In this document: positions 21,040-34,288 of the stretch, piece by piece | Layout of the letters: each line of letters opens with the position of its first letter | How positions within the stretch are numbered: position 1 is the stretch's first letter | Assembly (NCBI GenBank): GCA_017607445.1 | Contig: JAEVHH010000003.1 | Coordinates: 5,084,001 to 5,148,000 of the forward strand | Direction: 5' to 3' | DNA length: 64,000 nucleotides | Source of the DNA: Histoplasma ohiense | Lineage: Eukaryota; Ascomycota; Eurotiomycetes; Onygenales; Ajellomycetaceae | Program-made: the position numbers and the translations under genes | The notes under the pieces: generated by a model | What the model was told of the DNA's origin: nothing | What the model saw: only the letters and a program-made list of their open reading frames with translations | Databases searched by the model: none

Positions 21040-24000
21040 ATCAGAGTGAGTGAGAACTTGTAGATGTCAAGAATGATGATGTTCTCCAAGATGAACATGA
21101 GTTCTCAGATTGGATGATTGTATTCTACTCATTTGATGAGGTATTTGTGATGGTGGTGGTTGGTTCTATTGTCAAGAATTGCTTCAATTTCCCACTCAAG
21201 TTCATTGTCTTCTTCTACAATGACAGATGACTGTCAATCAGAGATTCTCTGTGAGAGGAATGAATTCTCAGCTGCGGGTTGGAGCAGGTTCATATGAAAG
21301 ACATTGTGAATGTCAGATGAGATGTCAAGTTGATAATCATATATGTCTAGCATTTTCTTCACTGTATATTTGATGTGACAGTAATCTAGTGTATGCAAGA
21401 GGTGATCTGTTCTTATGTTCTTGAGATTCAGTCAGACTTTGTCTTTTATATAGTATCAGATTGCAGAACTTCTTCTGATGTTTGTTTGATTCTTATAATT
21501 TTGCTGAATGCTGATCATTGAAGCTTCTGCTCATTCACAGACTTTCTTCAGCTTGCTCATAATGTTCTCTGCCATCTGTATAAGGCTGCGGGCATGCATG
21601 ATTTCTCAGAGAGTCTCAGAGAAGTTCAGAACCTCTAAGTTGTATCTGTGTAGAAGAAAGAATGAGCTTATATCTGTTGTAGCAGAATCTCAACTGTTAA
21701 TCACAATCTCAGTATATAGCAGCAGATTGCTTCAGTTGTCTTGCATGTAATTGCAGAACTTACAGAGGATGTTCTTTATCATTTATATCATTCTCTCAAT
21801 AGCTTCATCAGTCTCTGGATGATACACTGTTGATAACTTTCATTCAATTCTTAATAATTGACATACATGGGCTCAGAGTGTGCTGATGAATTGACTGTCT
21901 TTATCTGACACAATGAATGAAGGCAGACTGTGTATACAATAGAATGAGCTTCTGACAAAGACATCTGCAACTACTTCAGTGTTCATCTTGTCACAGAGCT
22001 GTAGTATTACACTCTTGCTGAGTCAGTTGACAATGACTAGAATGTTCATAGAATCTCCACTTTTGAGTAAGAAAACTACAAAATCAATAGCTATATCACA
22101 TCAAATTCAGTTGAAGACAGATAGAGACTTCAGCATCTCTTTTTGATGTTCATATCATACTATCACTGAGCTGCAGCAATCACAGTTGTGTACAAACTGG
22201 CATATGTCTTTCAACATATCTGATCAGTAGAATTCTCAGATGACAATGTTGTACATGATTTCATATTCTGAGTATTCAATCATTGATGAGTTATGAATTT
22301 CTTGCATGATTCATGTTTGTAGAGATTCTGAATCAGAGACTCATTGTCTATCTCAAAAGTGTAAGCAGTTGTCATCATCAATTGAATATGCTGAGATATC
22401 TGTTCTTGAATATACATCTGCAGAGAATTGAGATGCTTTACTTTGTACAGCTTCAGCAGCTTGCTGTCAGAATTCATCTACTTCTGTCACTAGTCTTCAT
22501 TGTTCTTTGAGTGAGGGTTCTTGAGCTTGGAACTGATTGATATGTACATGAGATTTGTCTGGTTGCATAGAACTTTCTATGATTGTGAGGTTGATTAATC
22601 AATGCTCTCAGTGTTTCCATCTGTCATCTAGATCATCAGATGACATATCTTGTTCTCAGCAGAACAGAACATTCACAAGAATATTCTCTACTTCAGATCA
22701 ATAACAAATTGTGAATGAAAAACAGCTAAAAAACAATGATCAACACATATATCTCTTGATGAGCTTACAAGTGGTTGTGAAGTATTCTAAGTTTTTATGA
22801 TCAGTAACAATCTCAAACTTCTCAACACTCATAAGTTCAGACTTTTATTCTTTAAAACATTATATGATTGCTAGAAGCTTCTTGTTGTAGATCTCATAGT
22901 TGCATTCAGTAGATGATATCTTTTTCAAGATAAAGACACAGAGTTATAGAACATCTTCATTATTATATTGCATTAGTGCCTCATCTACTATATAATCTGA
23001 GATGTCTGTTTCAAGAATCATATGCTTATCTGAATTGAATGATTGCAGCATCAGAGTATTTGTGAATATACACTTCAGCTTTTTGATTACTGCATCTGCT
23101 TCATCAGTTCATTGAAATACAGTGTCTTTCCAGATCAGATCCATCAGTGGTTGTACAATATCAGAGAAGTCTTTGATAAATCTTCAGTAGAAGTTGATGA
23201 ATTCTAGAAAGCTTCTAGTCTCTTTTATCAAGACTGATATCTCTCAGTTGAGAATTGCTTCCATCTTCTTAGAATCCATGCATACATCTTTTTCAGCTTT
23301 GATGATGAATTCTAGATAGATTGTAGACTTGATCTTGAAGTTGCATTTGTCAATGTCCACTTGCAGTCTGACTTTATATAGGCAGTCAAGCACTTGTCAT
23401 ATGTGCTTGTGATGCTCAGTGAGCAGTTCATCAGTGAAGATCAGAATATCATTCATGTACACTGAGGCAATCTCATCAAGCAGATCTTGTAGAGCTCAGT
23501 TAATGTATTTCTGAAACATGCTCAGAGCATTCACTAATTCAAAGAGAGTCACTGTCCATTCATATAATTCATAATACATACAAAAAGCAGTTAGTCATTC
23601 ATCATCTTCATTAATTCTTATCTTATAGAAGGCTGCAGAGATGTCAAGCTTTGTAAATCATTTTACTTTTTCTATTCATTCAAGTGTTTCATTGATGAGT
23701 GGGAGAGAGTATCAATCCTTCCACATAATCTTGTTGAGTTCTCAGTAGTCAACACAGAATTGTAAGCCTTCTTCTGATTTCTTCACAAACAGTACAGATG
23801 CTGCAGTGGGTGAGTTGCTAATATGAATAAAGTCTTTGTTCAGTAATCCATTGAGCATTTTTTATAGAATGAGAAGCTCATTGCATGATATGCTGTAGAG
23901 AGAATCTCAGAGTGATTGCAGATTCTTATCATCTTTCTTGATGAGCTCAATCATATAATCTATATCAGGTTCTTGATGAGAGGGAAGCTTTTCAGCTTCT

Positions 24001-24533
24001 TTCTTGTCAAACATATCTGCAAAGTCTTTGTACAATTCAGATAGTTTCTTGCATAATTTCTTGAGGTCTTTGAGTTCTAACTTTTCTAACACTTTTTTGA
24101 TATCTGTTATACTAGCAGCAAACACTTGGACATTCTTCTTCTCATGCACTTGACAGATTAGTAGTTTGTACACTTCTGCTGATATCTGAGTGAGATCAGC
24201 AGTTCTATCAACATTCTTCTTATAAACACAGTTGTCTTCTGAGAAAATAAGACAGCAGTTGCATGTGTTCAACAAGGTTTCAAATTCTGTGAGTCATGAT
24301 AGACTGAGTATTAGATTGTACTCAAGGTCTTGTATTTCATATGCATATACATTCTTTTTCTCATGTCCTTCTACATTGACATTAAATCTTACCATGTTGT
24401 AGAAGGCTGATTCTCTGAGGCCATCAAATTCACTAAGCTTACACAGTTTGAAAAAGAGGATACACTGAAGCTTATGCTTCTCAATCAGCTGAATGTCTAT
24501 AAGAGCATAATGAAGAAAACCACTGTCTATCAT
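21040..24533 (-). pseudogene. R3 pol remnant
   Basis: Minus strand, same order as R2. Protease starts at 24533 with IDSGFLHYALID and is open to 24294. The linker/pre-RT piece 24275-23907 is open and ends near the RT start. The RT box is VYMND (plus strand 23443-23464 reads TATCATTCATGTAC). RNase H lies near 22870-23050, integrase about 21750-22480 and the chromodomain 21045-21200. The frame has many TGA codons. Confidence 0.85.
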
Positions 24534-24559
24534 TGCTCATATATTGACTAGATTATTTA

Positions 24560-25067
24560 CAATGACAGAGACTATGATTGTATCTGCTTGCATCTTCTGC
24601 TCAAATCTCCAGCTAGCTTTCTGCTTCTTGAGCTTTCATTCATATTTTAGAATGAGAGCTCATCTTTTCTCTGTTCTTGTCTATCCACAGACAACACAGC
24701 ATTTACACACATGAGGGGTTTACTCAGAACAATTGCATTCAGACATTGATTTGTGAAGTGCTCTGACTTGTCACAGCATATGCAGACTTCTCTGACAATT
24801 CAGTTGATGATGTTCTTCTCTGAGATGTTGGGGACTCTCAGACAACTTGTGTTTATGTGTGAGACTCAGTTCATTGATTCTGATTCAGAGGTGGGAGGTG
24901 CTGCAGAGTAGTTTGAAGTGTATGTATTTATTCAGTGAAATTCTCTGTGATTTTGAAGCACATGAAACTGAGACAGATCATTGTTCAACAGACAAAGATC
25001 AGTGCAGAATTCACTGTATATTGAGAACTTTAAATGCTCTACACTTCAGTTATGCAACTGAAAGTTC
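24560..25067 (-). pseudogene. R3 gag, C-terminal part with knuckle
   Basis: The continuation of gag after LINE-B; a decayed CCHC knuckle lies near 24766-24800. It joins 31788 and above when LINE-B and one copy of its duplication are removed, as shown by the uninterrupted sequence GTTCTTGAACAATATGTTGA at 58810 in R6. Confidence 0.8.
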
Positions 25068-25080
25068 AAATTCTTGAACA
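25068..25080. repeat. LINE-B target-site duplication, left
   Basis: AAATTCTTGAACA, repeated at 31775-31787. Confidence 0.9.
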
Positions 25081-25231
25081 TCCTTACAACTACCCACAAA
25101 CGTAGGGGTACATTTGAACTTTTCCATTTTCTAACTGTTTTTTGTATAATTTTAACCCTTCAATCTGTTCAACATCATCACACACCCTCTGTGATTACTC
25201 TACATGTGTGTACTGCACAGGTTGAGTGGTC

Positions 25232-26791
25232 ATGGAGCTCTCAATGCTCTCCCATCCACCCAAGGACATCGACACAGCCTACATCAGATCACTGGAGCCA
25301 GAGTCACTGATCAATTTTGTTATTGAAAAGACTGGCAAGAGACAGAGAAAGACTGTTACAATGTCTTCTTCAGTTCTCAAAGAAGTCAGTGACAGCATCT
25401 TCACAGTCACCTCTCAGCTATAGAAGCAGTTTGAGAAGGCTCAACAGCAACAGAATCTGTGACAGAAGACTCTCATCAGATTGACAAAAACTCTGAACAG
25501 CTGAGTTGAGAAGAAGAAGTAGTCAGTCAGTCAGAACTTTGTTCAAGCCTTCTGTAAAAGATTCATTGCATATATGACAGCAGATCTGAGTGCAGCATCA
25601 ACTCTGAGAGAGAGTGCTGCTTCAGACACTCACTCACAGTCAAATCCAGCAAAGACAGCTGTGAGAGAGCTGACTATCTGAGTGAGTATTATACAGAAGA
25701 GGAAAAATTCTGCTCTCTCTGAAGCTATCTCTGTCAAGACTGCAGCTTCCTCAGCTGACAGAGCTAGTGGAACCAGCCTGCAGCTCAAGAACATCAGTCA
25801 GTCAAGAAGCTTCACAGAGAGCACAAAGCAGCAGAAGAACTCATGAGTTCTTATCACTCTTCAGTCAGAGAAACAGATCACTCAGCTGCAGTCATATGCT
25901 GTGCAACAGATGATTGTTGCAAACATTCAGAGAGTGAAGGATGTGGCTAATGTGCTGAAGATGGAGCTCATCAGAACAGATTGAGTGATCACATTAAGCA
26001 ACAGAGGCATATACAATGCTCTGACCACTGAGAAGACAGTGGCTACTCTCTGTGAAGTTCTTGACACCACAGAGATTCAGCTATCAGAGTGGTGGTACAA
26101 TTATACTGTTCCAGAAGTTCTGGAATTCATTCAGAACTGGAAAGAGACAAGAATTCTCACAGATAAGATGATTGAGAGAGAGATTCTGACTTAGACAAAG
26201 ATAAAATCAGTGAGCTGTCAACTCTTGTGACATGGAGTGAATCTCAAGACAGAGAAGATTACATGAATTGTCTTCTTCCTCACCTCAGTGAAAGGCTTCT
26301 CACTCTTCAATGTCAGTGAGAGGGCCAGACTCATTGAGAAAAGATCACTGACAGTGAGACATGACTCAGAATGTCAGAGGTACTGCCACTTATCAAAGTG
26401 TGTGTGACTGATGAGATGCTTCAACTGCAGCGAGTCCACAAGCTGGCATGAGGGGTCAACAGATGTGGAGTGTAAGAGAGTATCACAGTGTGTCAACTGC
26501 TGTCAATTCTACTCAGCTGAGCATCAGCACTGCTCTGCTGTGCTCAGATGTGTGAATGACATCCTCAGATGTCTAACTCAAAAGAAGCTAGCAGCTGTTC
26601 ACTGTCTTGGCAACAGATGCCACAGAGATGCTCAGAAGTGACAATCATCATCAGCACAGTCAGCATCAATGATTGCAGTGATGATATCTACATCATTCAC
26701 TCAATCAACTCAGTCAACACAGCTCACTGAGCTAGCACCCCACAAGTGAGCAGCTACTCAGAGCTTTATCAGTGAAGAGAACATCATCTGA
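25232..26791 (+). pseudogene. LINE-B ORF1 (gag-like, zinc knuckles)
   Basis: ATG at 25232 (MELSMLSHPPKDID), end at TGA 26789-26791, 519 codons, broken by about a dozen in-frame TGA/TAG codons. The N-terminal third is Ser/Thr/Lys/Gln-rich. The middle (25985-26194, open) has LSEWWYNYTVPEVLEFIQNW. The C-terminus carries clustered Cys/His: RCFNCSE, a second pair CKRVSQCVNC and SAEHQHC near 26410-26530, matching the paired knuckles of Tad-type ORF1 proteins, which bind the LINE RNA. LINE-A and LINE-C have the same 1560-nt length and the same stop, so the terminal TGA may be genuine. Confidence 0.85.
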
Positions 26792-29700
26792 CAGATGATC
26801 TGCATCAGACAACACTCAGCCCACACAGCAGAGCAGCAGCATAGCCAAGCAGTCAAAGAACAGTCTAATCTCAGCATGCAGACAACAGATCTAGAATTCT
26901 TCAATCTCATTTTATAGATAAACTTTGACAGCAGCTCATCAAATGACTTCTCATACTAGAACATCAACACCAGCAACATGACTGATGCTGCAGAAACAAT
27001 CAGCAGGAAAATCACTCTCTGCAGATCTTTTGAGTAAATACAGTCAGAGCAGCCCTCTGTCACACAGCAGCTCTACAGCTTGCTTTCAAGCAGGGCTGTG
27101 AAGTGATCTGTATACAGAAGCCTTACACACACTCTGATATCAAGACTTCTAATCACTCAGCATATGAGTGCTTTGCACTCATAGACTGCTGAGATGACAC
27201 TAATCTGAAGCAGTGAGAGGAGGAGAGGCTCTGAATCATGATATATATACACAAGAATTCAAAGATAAGAGCACAGCAACACTGATCTGTGCAAAACAGA
27301 GATCTGCTGTGAATCAGTGTCAATGACTGCCACATTCTCAATGTGTACAGACAGTCTGAGACAGACACAGTCATGGACTATCTGATCAATTTGAGCCCAT
27401 CAGCCCACTGTCTAGTAGGTGGGGATTTCAATGTATGATATGATATCTTTGAATCAGAGACAGCAAATCTGCACCGAGAAGGGGAGCTTGTTCAGTGAAT
27501 CAGTGAACACAGAATGAACTTTGTGAAAGAGATAGATATTTCAACTCATGTAGCAGATTATGTAATTGATCTCATCTTCTTCAATATGATCTTTGCTTTC
27601 ACTTCAGTGCATCAAGATTTACACTGTGACTCAGACCATCAGTCTATGATTACTATACTGCTGACAACATCTCAGACACAGCAGAGCAGAGCTCAGATCA
27701 AGATCACAGACTCTCAGCTGAAGCTCTTTATAGATTTTGTCAGAGATCTCATGATGAACATGTCTTGCTCAGATAGAGTTGAGAATGTAGCACAGTTTAA
27801 TGATCTGATCCAACACTTCATCCAGAATCTTCTGACTGCAGCTCAGACAGTCAGTAAGTCAGTGCAATAAAGACAGACTACAGCTCTCTGATGAACAGCA
27901 GACTGTCAAAGAGCACATCAAGAGCTCACCACTCATCAGACAGAGGCTGCAAAGCACTGGTTCAAGGACACAGTGTGCAAGGTCAAGTGTGTATACTGAA
28001 GACAGATAATCAATGAGGTCAGAGATGGCAGAAATCTGTATCAGATGATAGCATGACATGAACTGAAACCCAACCTCAGAGCATCTTCTCTGATGATTGA
28101 GAATTAGATTATAGAAGAGACAGCTGTCAAAGCTGAGACACTTTAGCAAATCATTCTGAAGTGATACAACTCAGCTGATGATCTGAAATACAACTCATTG
28201 AATGATGAGCACTGAAGCAGCATGAGAAACCTGCTCTGAGATCTCTGAGTTGAGATGAAGAAGATAGAGTGCAACATCATTGAAGTACAGAGTATCTCTT
28301 CAGACACAGATGGAATCACAGTGCAGCTGCTCAAGACATACTGACAGCATATGTCTCTCTTTGTACAGCAGCTATACAACTGCTGTCTTCAGCTCTGCCA
28401 CTTCCCACAAATCTGAAAACTGACAGAGATGGCAATGATATTCAAGATAGATAAGAGAGATAGAAGCTCAGTTCACTTCTGAAGACTCATTACTCTTCTC
28501 TCAGTAATCTTCAAGAAGCTGAAATACATTGTTGCAAGATGATTGATGTACACAGCACTCATTCATAATGTAGTCAGCTCACAGCATGAAGAAATGCTGT
28601 TCAGATGATTGACAATGAATCTGATAGCTGCTTTCACTCATGAAATGAAGACAGTCTTCACACAAAATAAGAAGATATTCATGATCACAATGAATGTGCA
28701 GAGTGTCTTTGATGCTGTGCTGTGCAGATGACTGCTTCAGTGAATGACACAACAGAGATAGCTGTGTGAGCTGCTACAACTCATTGACAGCTTTCTCACT
28801 GAACACAGAGCTCAGATTCAGCTGAAGAGAATCATCACAGCAGCACATCAGATGCAATGTGATATACTACAGAGGTCTTCTCTGTCATCAATACTGTTTC
28901 TTCTGTATCTGACAGAGCTGCTGTGGCAGAATTCAGAATTGCACTTTGACTATGCAGATGATCTGAATATTTGATGAGCTATATACTCACTTGACAGCAA
29001 TGCTATCCTTCTCAGCCATGATATACAGAGTATTCTGAGATGAAGGGAGACAAACAAGATGATCTTTGCATCAGAGAAACTTGAGATGATTCATCTCACA
29101 AAAAAGCAACACAATAAAACACTGTCAGTGATTGTGTCAGAGAATCTGATCATACACTCTGTCACTGTCTCAGCTGGACAGAAGTCAGTACTCTGCTGAC
29201 TGAGTGTACACTTTGACAGAAGACTCATTTGAAGATCACATATCTCTGTCTGAGTAAAGAAGACAAGAGCTGTGACTCAGCACATCTGAAGTCTAGAAAA
29301 GATCAAAGATGAGTCTCTGACAGATGTTCTGTGAAAGACAGTCACTATCTATATGATTCTCTTGCTGCTCTATAGCACAGAGGCCTGGTATGGTGACTGC
29401 ACACAGTCAGCAAGGCACATAGACAGAAGTGGGGAGGTCAGCTTCTGTCTGAAATGATATGTGGGGACAGTTGAGAAGATGCTTATCATAGCAGTCAGAG
29501 AAGTTCTTTCAGTTTTCTGTACAACATCTGTTGCAACTCTATACTGAGATGCTGAGCTTTCATCAGCAATGATAGCTCTGGAGGAGGCCAAAATGTGTTT
29601 TGTGACAAGGCTTCAGATGATGAATGAGAGGCACTCACTGACTTTATGAATAGCTCCTTCAATGATCACATATGGAAGAGAGGCTGGAACTCAGCAGTAT

Positions 29701-30800
29701 TCAAAGATCAAGATTCAGAGATTGAAGATGCTGCTGCCTGCAGTCAATAGATCCACACTTGCCATCCCACACTACTCAGAGAGGTGTGGGACAGATCTCA
29801 CACAGAGTGTAGACAAAAAGAGTGCTGCTCAGACATTTAAGAAATGATGAAGAAGCCAATCTTCAACAGATCTATATATTTTCTCAGATGAATCAGAACA
29901 GATCCTTGATAACAGCAGATGAGTTGACTATGACTTTATAGTCTATCAGAGAAACAAACAGCTGATCAGCTTCTCAGCTGCACTGAGCTCTATATCACAT
30001 ATCTTCAACATTGAGACAGTTGACATCTGCTGTGCATTAGAGTGTGTGGTGAAGCTTCTACTCTGTGTCACAGATGACAGCATCAACTCTTGAATCTGAC
30101 TCTGCCTTGACAACATCTCAATCATCTGAAGCATACAGAGCAGTGCAGTGGCTTTCTTGAACTGAGTCTACAGCCACTGTCACAAACTCCTCAGACAACA
30201 TAATGTGGGTCTGAAATGAGCCTCTGAGCATATGAAAATAGAGGGCAATGAGAAAGCAGACTGTCTGACTAAGTGAATGATCTCATCTACTGCAGTCTCA
30301 GTCTATGAACTTGAGATCATGCTCACAGTCAGTGAAGTCTGCACAGTGATCAAGCAGCTCAGTCAAGAGACAGAGTGAGAGTGATGAAACAGAGTCTGTG
30401 AAAAGCTCTCTGACTGATATCAGAGCTGAAGATTCAGCAGATTGACTGTGGAATATCAAATAAAAATCTCTCTGAAGCTCATCATATCACAGCATGTTCT
30501 TCACTGCTGACTTGCACTCCACTTCTCTCATGGAGACTTTTTCTGATATCACAGACACTTTCAGCATGCAGATGTGAGGCTCATCTGTGTCTGTGAACAC
30601 AACAAGAACTCAGAACATTTGATGCTCTGTTGACACTCACAGAGACACTTCTCTCACTGACTCAAGAGATCAGCAGCACAGCCATACAATCAGATGACAG
30701 CTGTTGTCTATCTAGAGTCTCTGATCTCTACAGACTTTGTAGAACTGCTTGACTGCACACAGTTCTACACACAGTACTGCATAAGATAACACAGCTGTTT
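26792..30800 (+). pseudogene. LINE-B ORF2: endonuclease, RT, RNase H, zinc knuckle
   Basis: The apurinic-type endonuclease includes VGGDFNV (27415-27435) and SDHQSM (27631-27648). RT includes a fingers/palm block with FDAVL near 28707-28725 and the catalytic FDYADD at 28945-28962, intact here. RNase H: SDES at 29887, ALE near 30036, LDN near 30108 and HMKIEGNEKAD at 30225-30262, so the D-E-D-D set is visible. A C-x-C..H..C knuckle follows near 30590-30640. Frames are interrupted by TGA at Trp/Arg codons but there is little sign of indels. Such a protein would nick DNA and prime reverse transcription at the target; this copy is dead. Confidence 0.85.
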
Positions 30801-31774
30801 GAACACACATCATCTGACAAGCCCCCACAGCAGTTCCAAACCTATACAGGCGGTACAGATAGCACAACATCTGATACAACTGATTCAATCAGTACAATAG
30901 ATTCAATCAATGCAATCAGTACAAACAGTACAATCAGTTCAATCAGTACAATCAGCTCAATCAGTTCAATTGGTACAAACAGTACAATTGATACAATTGA
31001 TACAATTGATTCCATCAGCTCAACCAGTTCAATCGGTACAAACAGTACAATTGATACAATTGGTACAATTGAATCAATTGATTCAATTGATTCAACTGAT
31101 GCAAATGGTTAAATCAGTATGATGAGCTCATCTGTTTCAACTAGCTGTGATGTAATCAGTACAGTCTGTATACTGACTCAGCTTTCAGCTGCAGGCATGC
31201 ACTTTTCTTCTCTCTTCTCACTGTTCTCTCTGTCTCTCTTCACTTTCTTTCTCTCATGATCTTCTTCAGTGCTCTCTTCTCTCTCTCTCTTCAGATTTGT
31301 GCTGGGTCATGTGACTGCAAGATGCCACAGAGAGCACAGTCTTTTCTTCACTCTTCTCTTTATTTTTCTTTTCAGAATACTCATTTTTCCTCTTTTCTTT
31401 TATCTATCTCATCTGTTTTTTCTCTGCTGTTAGAAGCACAGACAGTTCTTGAATCAACTGAGGAAGTTATCTCTCTCCATTCACTGTAAAGCCTTTCAGA
31501 CACAGCAGCAGCAGTTTCCCTCAGAAACCACACTATAGTCCCACTATGAATGGCCATACATCAGGTCAGAAGTGAATGTGCAGCTCAGTAAAACCCTTTT
31601 CAATGAGCTGAGTCTTCTCAAGAGTTGCCACCTGGATTCTGTTTTCTTTCTCTCTGTGTACATAGAAATCTCTCCAGTGTAGCATGTCTCCATACCCTTC
31701 AGGAGGCTTCTGAAACACAGGCGCTGCCCGTGTTTTCTCCGGGACATTAAATCAATACAAACAAACAAACAAAC
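30801..31774 (+). other. LINE-B 3' untranslated region
   Basis: After ORF2 comes a CCCCCACAGCAG box (the same in A and C), the 9-bp array (30880-31112), a pyrimidine-rich TCTTCTCTC stretch (31200-31440), and the conserved 3' end from about 31548 (ATGAATGGCCATAC) to the (CAAA)n tail at 31758-31774. A GGCGCTGCCCGTG stem-like box lies near 31722. The last 220 bp are shared with LINE-D. Confidence 0.8.
30880..31112 (+). repeat. 9-bp array in the LINE-B 3' region
   Basis: Tandem CAATCAGTT/CAATCAGTA units with variants (CAATTGATA, CAATAGATT). Frames across it read as Gln/Ser/Val repeats and are artefacts. Confidence 0.9.
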
Positions 31775-31787
31775 AAATTCTTGAACA

Positions 31788-32367
31788 GTATGTTGATCTT
31801 GACAGCATCATCTCAGTCTTGTCCATCTGCTTCTAGAAGCTTGCAATTGAATTCAGAAAGATAAATTGTCAATGCAATATTCATCTGATGAGTCTGATTA
31901 AGTCAGTCTAGCATCTTGGCTTGAAGTATAGAATTGAGAAAGAGAAAGTTGAGTTGTTGAAAGACTAGCTCTGACATACACTGATGATTCTGACAATGAT
32001 TCATTCAGAGTTGAAATTTTGCTAATGTGTCATCATTCAATCTGCTATGAATATATCATACTTGATTGAATAGTGAGTCTATTGCTCATCTGTTGATATT
32101 CAATTTGGCATTCACTTTTGACTTCCACACAAGATAGAGTGCTAGATCTTTCTTGTATTTGTTGAGAATTGAGAGCTTCTCTCTTGAGAGCTTTTCATGA
32201 GATGTGGGTGTAGAAGGAACAGTGAACACAGAAGTGCTCATTTCAGCAAATCATTGTTGCAATTCAATCATCTGTAGCATCTGTTGCTGGAGGATGCTTC
32301 ATAGATCTAAGTTGTTGTCCATCATGTTCAGATGCAGTGAGTGTTCATAGAATTGCTTGTAGTTCAT
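31788..32367 (-). pseudogene. R3 gag, N-terminal part
   Basis: A start codon is kept at 32367-32365 (M-NYKQFYEH on the minus strand). The sequence follows R6 gag until LINE-B at 31787, with TGA interruptions. Confidence 0.8.
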
Positions 32368-32756
32368 TTCAATATCTAAGAATATATAATAAAAAAAAAG
32401 AAAAGAAATACTTGTAGACACTCAGTTCTCTCACAGACACTATTCACAGTGTTGCAGTGCTAAGCTTGATCAAGCTTCTTTGTGAACACTATTCACAGTG
32501 TTACAGTTTGTAGACACTCAGGCCTTATAGAACACAGTTGATTGTGTTTCAGACACTTAGACACAACAGTCTATATAACTAATAATAAGAACACTCAGAC
32601 TCACAAGAAATCTCTTGTAATGACTAGACACTCAAGTCTGTAAACAACACACTCAGATGTAAGAACTGGTAACAACACACTCAGATGTAAGAACTGATAA
32701 CAACACATTTAAATGTAAGAACTAATAACAAGACACTCAGATCTTAAACACAGAAG
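32368..32756 (-). other. R3 leader
   Basis: Noncoding; repeats of ACACTCAGA with GTAAGAACT on the plus strand, the reverse of the TCTGAGTG motif of R2, plus two CACTATTCACAGTGTT blocks near 32440 and 32487. Confidence 0.65.
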
Positions 32757-32769
32757 AATCAATTCATAA
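32757..32769 (-). promoter_or_regulatory. R3 primer binding site, self-priming type
   Basis: Reads TTATGAATTGATT on the minus strand, directly beside the LTR at 32770, identical to R2. Confidence 0.72.
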
Positions 32770-33366
32770 TATAACAGATATACTTCAATTAATGATTTGA
32801 TACTATTCTAATTACAGATTACAAATTGATTAAAGAAAGAAAGAGAAAAGAAATCAGAAGAAAAGATCATACAAAGAGAATTCTTATAGAGAAAAGTTCA
32901 GAGTGGAAGAATATCAGAAGCCATTTCACAGTGAAGCACAGAGCAGAAGAACATTAAGAGATACATATAAAAATTGTTAGAAGTTACACAAGTATAAAAT
33001 GTGGAGCAGAGGAATCATTGAGAGCTACACAGAAGAATCATTAGAAACTATACAAGCACAGAACACAGAGCAGAAGAACATAAGAAGCTACACAGAAGAA
33101 TCATTAGAGACTATATAAGTGCAGAACACAGAGCAGAGAAATGTAAGAAGCTACATGAAAGAATTGTTAGAGACTATATAAGTGTGAAGCACAGAGCAGA
33201 AGAATGTTAAGAGCTATGCAGAAGAATCATTAGAAACTACACAAGTGCAGAGCACAGAGCAGAAGAACATCAAGGGTTACACAAAGTCACAACAGTCAGA
33301 AACAAGTGGGTGCAGAAGAGGAGTTGATTGTATAAGTTAATTACTAACAGATGCTAACCCATCACA
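32770..33366 (-). repeat. R3 5' LTR, 597 bp
   Basis: TATAACAGATA to ACCCATCACA on the plus strand. The terminal TGTAAC has become TATAAC. Same 63-bp units as the 3' LTR. Confidence 0.92.
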
Positions 33367-33371
33367 GAAAT

Positions 33372-34288
33372 GAATCATCTGACTGCAGTCATATACTGTG
33401 CAGCAGATGATTGTTGCAAACATTCAGAGAGTGAGAAATATGGCTAATATGCTGAAGATGAAACTCATCAGAATAGATTGAGTGATTATATCAAGCAACA
33501 GAGATATATACAATGCTCTGATCACTGAAAAGACAGTGACTACTCTCTGTAAAGTTCTTGACATCACAGAGATTCAGCTATCAGAGTGGTGGTACAATTA
33601 TACTGTCTCAGAGATTCTGAAATTTGTTCAGAACTGAGAAGAAGCAAGAATTCTCACAGATAAAATGATTGAAGAAGAGATTCTGACTCAGATAAAAATA
33701 AAATCAGTGAGCTGTCAACTCTTGCAATATGAAGTGAATCTTAAGACAGAGAAAATTATATGAATTGTCTTCTTTCTCATCTCAGTGAAAAACTTCTCAC
33801 TCTTCAATATCAGTGAGAGAGTCAGACTCATCAAGAAAAGATCTCTGACAGTGAGATATAACTCAGAATATCAGAAATACTGTCACTCATCAAAATGTAT
33901 GCAACTGATGAGATGCTTCAACTGCAGTGAGCTCACAAGTCAGTATAAGAGATCAATAAATATGAAGTGTAAGAGAGTATCATGATGTATCAACTGCTGT
34001 CAATTCTACTCAACTGAACATCAATACTGCTCTGCTGTGCTCAGATATGTGAATGACATTCTCAGACATCTAACTCAAAAGAAACTAGCAGCTGTTCACT
34101 GTCTTGACAACAGATGTCACAGAGATACTCAGAAGCAGCAATCATCATCAGCACAGTCAGCATTAATGATTACAGTGATGATATCTACATCATTCATTCA
34201 GTCAACTCAGTCAACACAGTTCACTGAGCTAGCATCTCATAAATAAGCAGCTACTCAGAGCTTCATCAGTGAAGAGAATGTTATCTGA
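33372..34288 (+). pseudogene. LINE-A ORF1, 3' part
   Basis: Resumes after the R3 duplication at the block matching LINE-B 25875 and ends at TGA 34286-34288. The paired Cys clusters are present near 33910-34030 (RCFNCSELTSQY, CVNCCQFYS-EHQYC). 643 + 917 nt gives exactly 1560. Confidence 0.86.

Larger units (their letters stand above)
25081..31774 (+). mobile_element. LINE-B: full-length Tad-like LINE, least decayed long copy
   Basis: Starts TCCTTACAACTACCC after its target duplication and ends with (CAAA)n. It is 6694 bp with ORF1, ORF2 and a 3' minisatellite. It keeps more GG/CC and the RT box YADD, in line with being the innermost and youngest of its stack. Endonuclease plus a C-terminal RNase H fits the Tad1 clade. 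Confidence 0.94.
20431..33366 (-). mobile_element. R3: complete R-family LTR retrotransposon holding LINE-B
   Basis: Two 597-bp LTRs (20431-21027 and 32770-33366) with GAAAT duplications. Internal sequence runs on the minus strand from the primer site at 32769 to the pol end near 21040 and is split in gag by LINE-B. Without LINE-B it is 6.2 kb, like R6. Confidence 0.94.

Noticed and set aside
30910..31122. Glutamine/valine/serine-repeat protein (QSVQ-type)
   Set aside because: Translation of the 9-bp LINE array; it occurs at the same 3' position in all three LINEs and has no conserved start.
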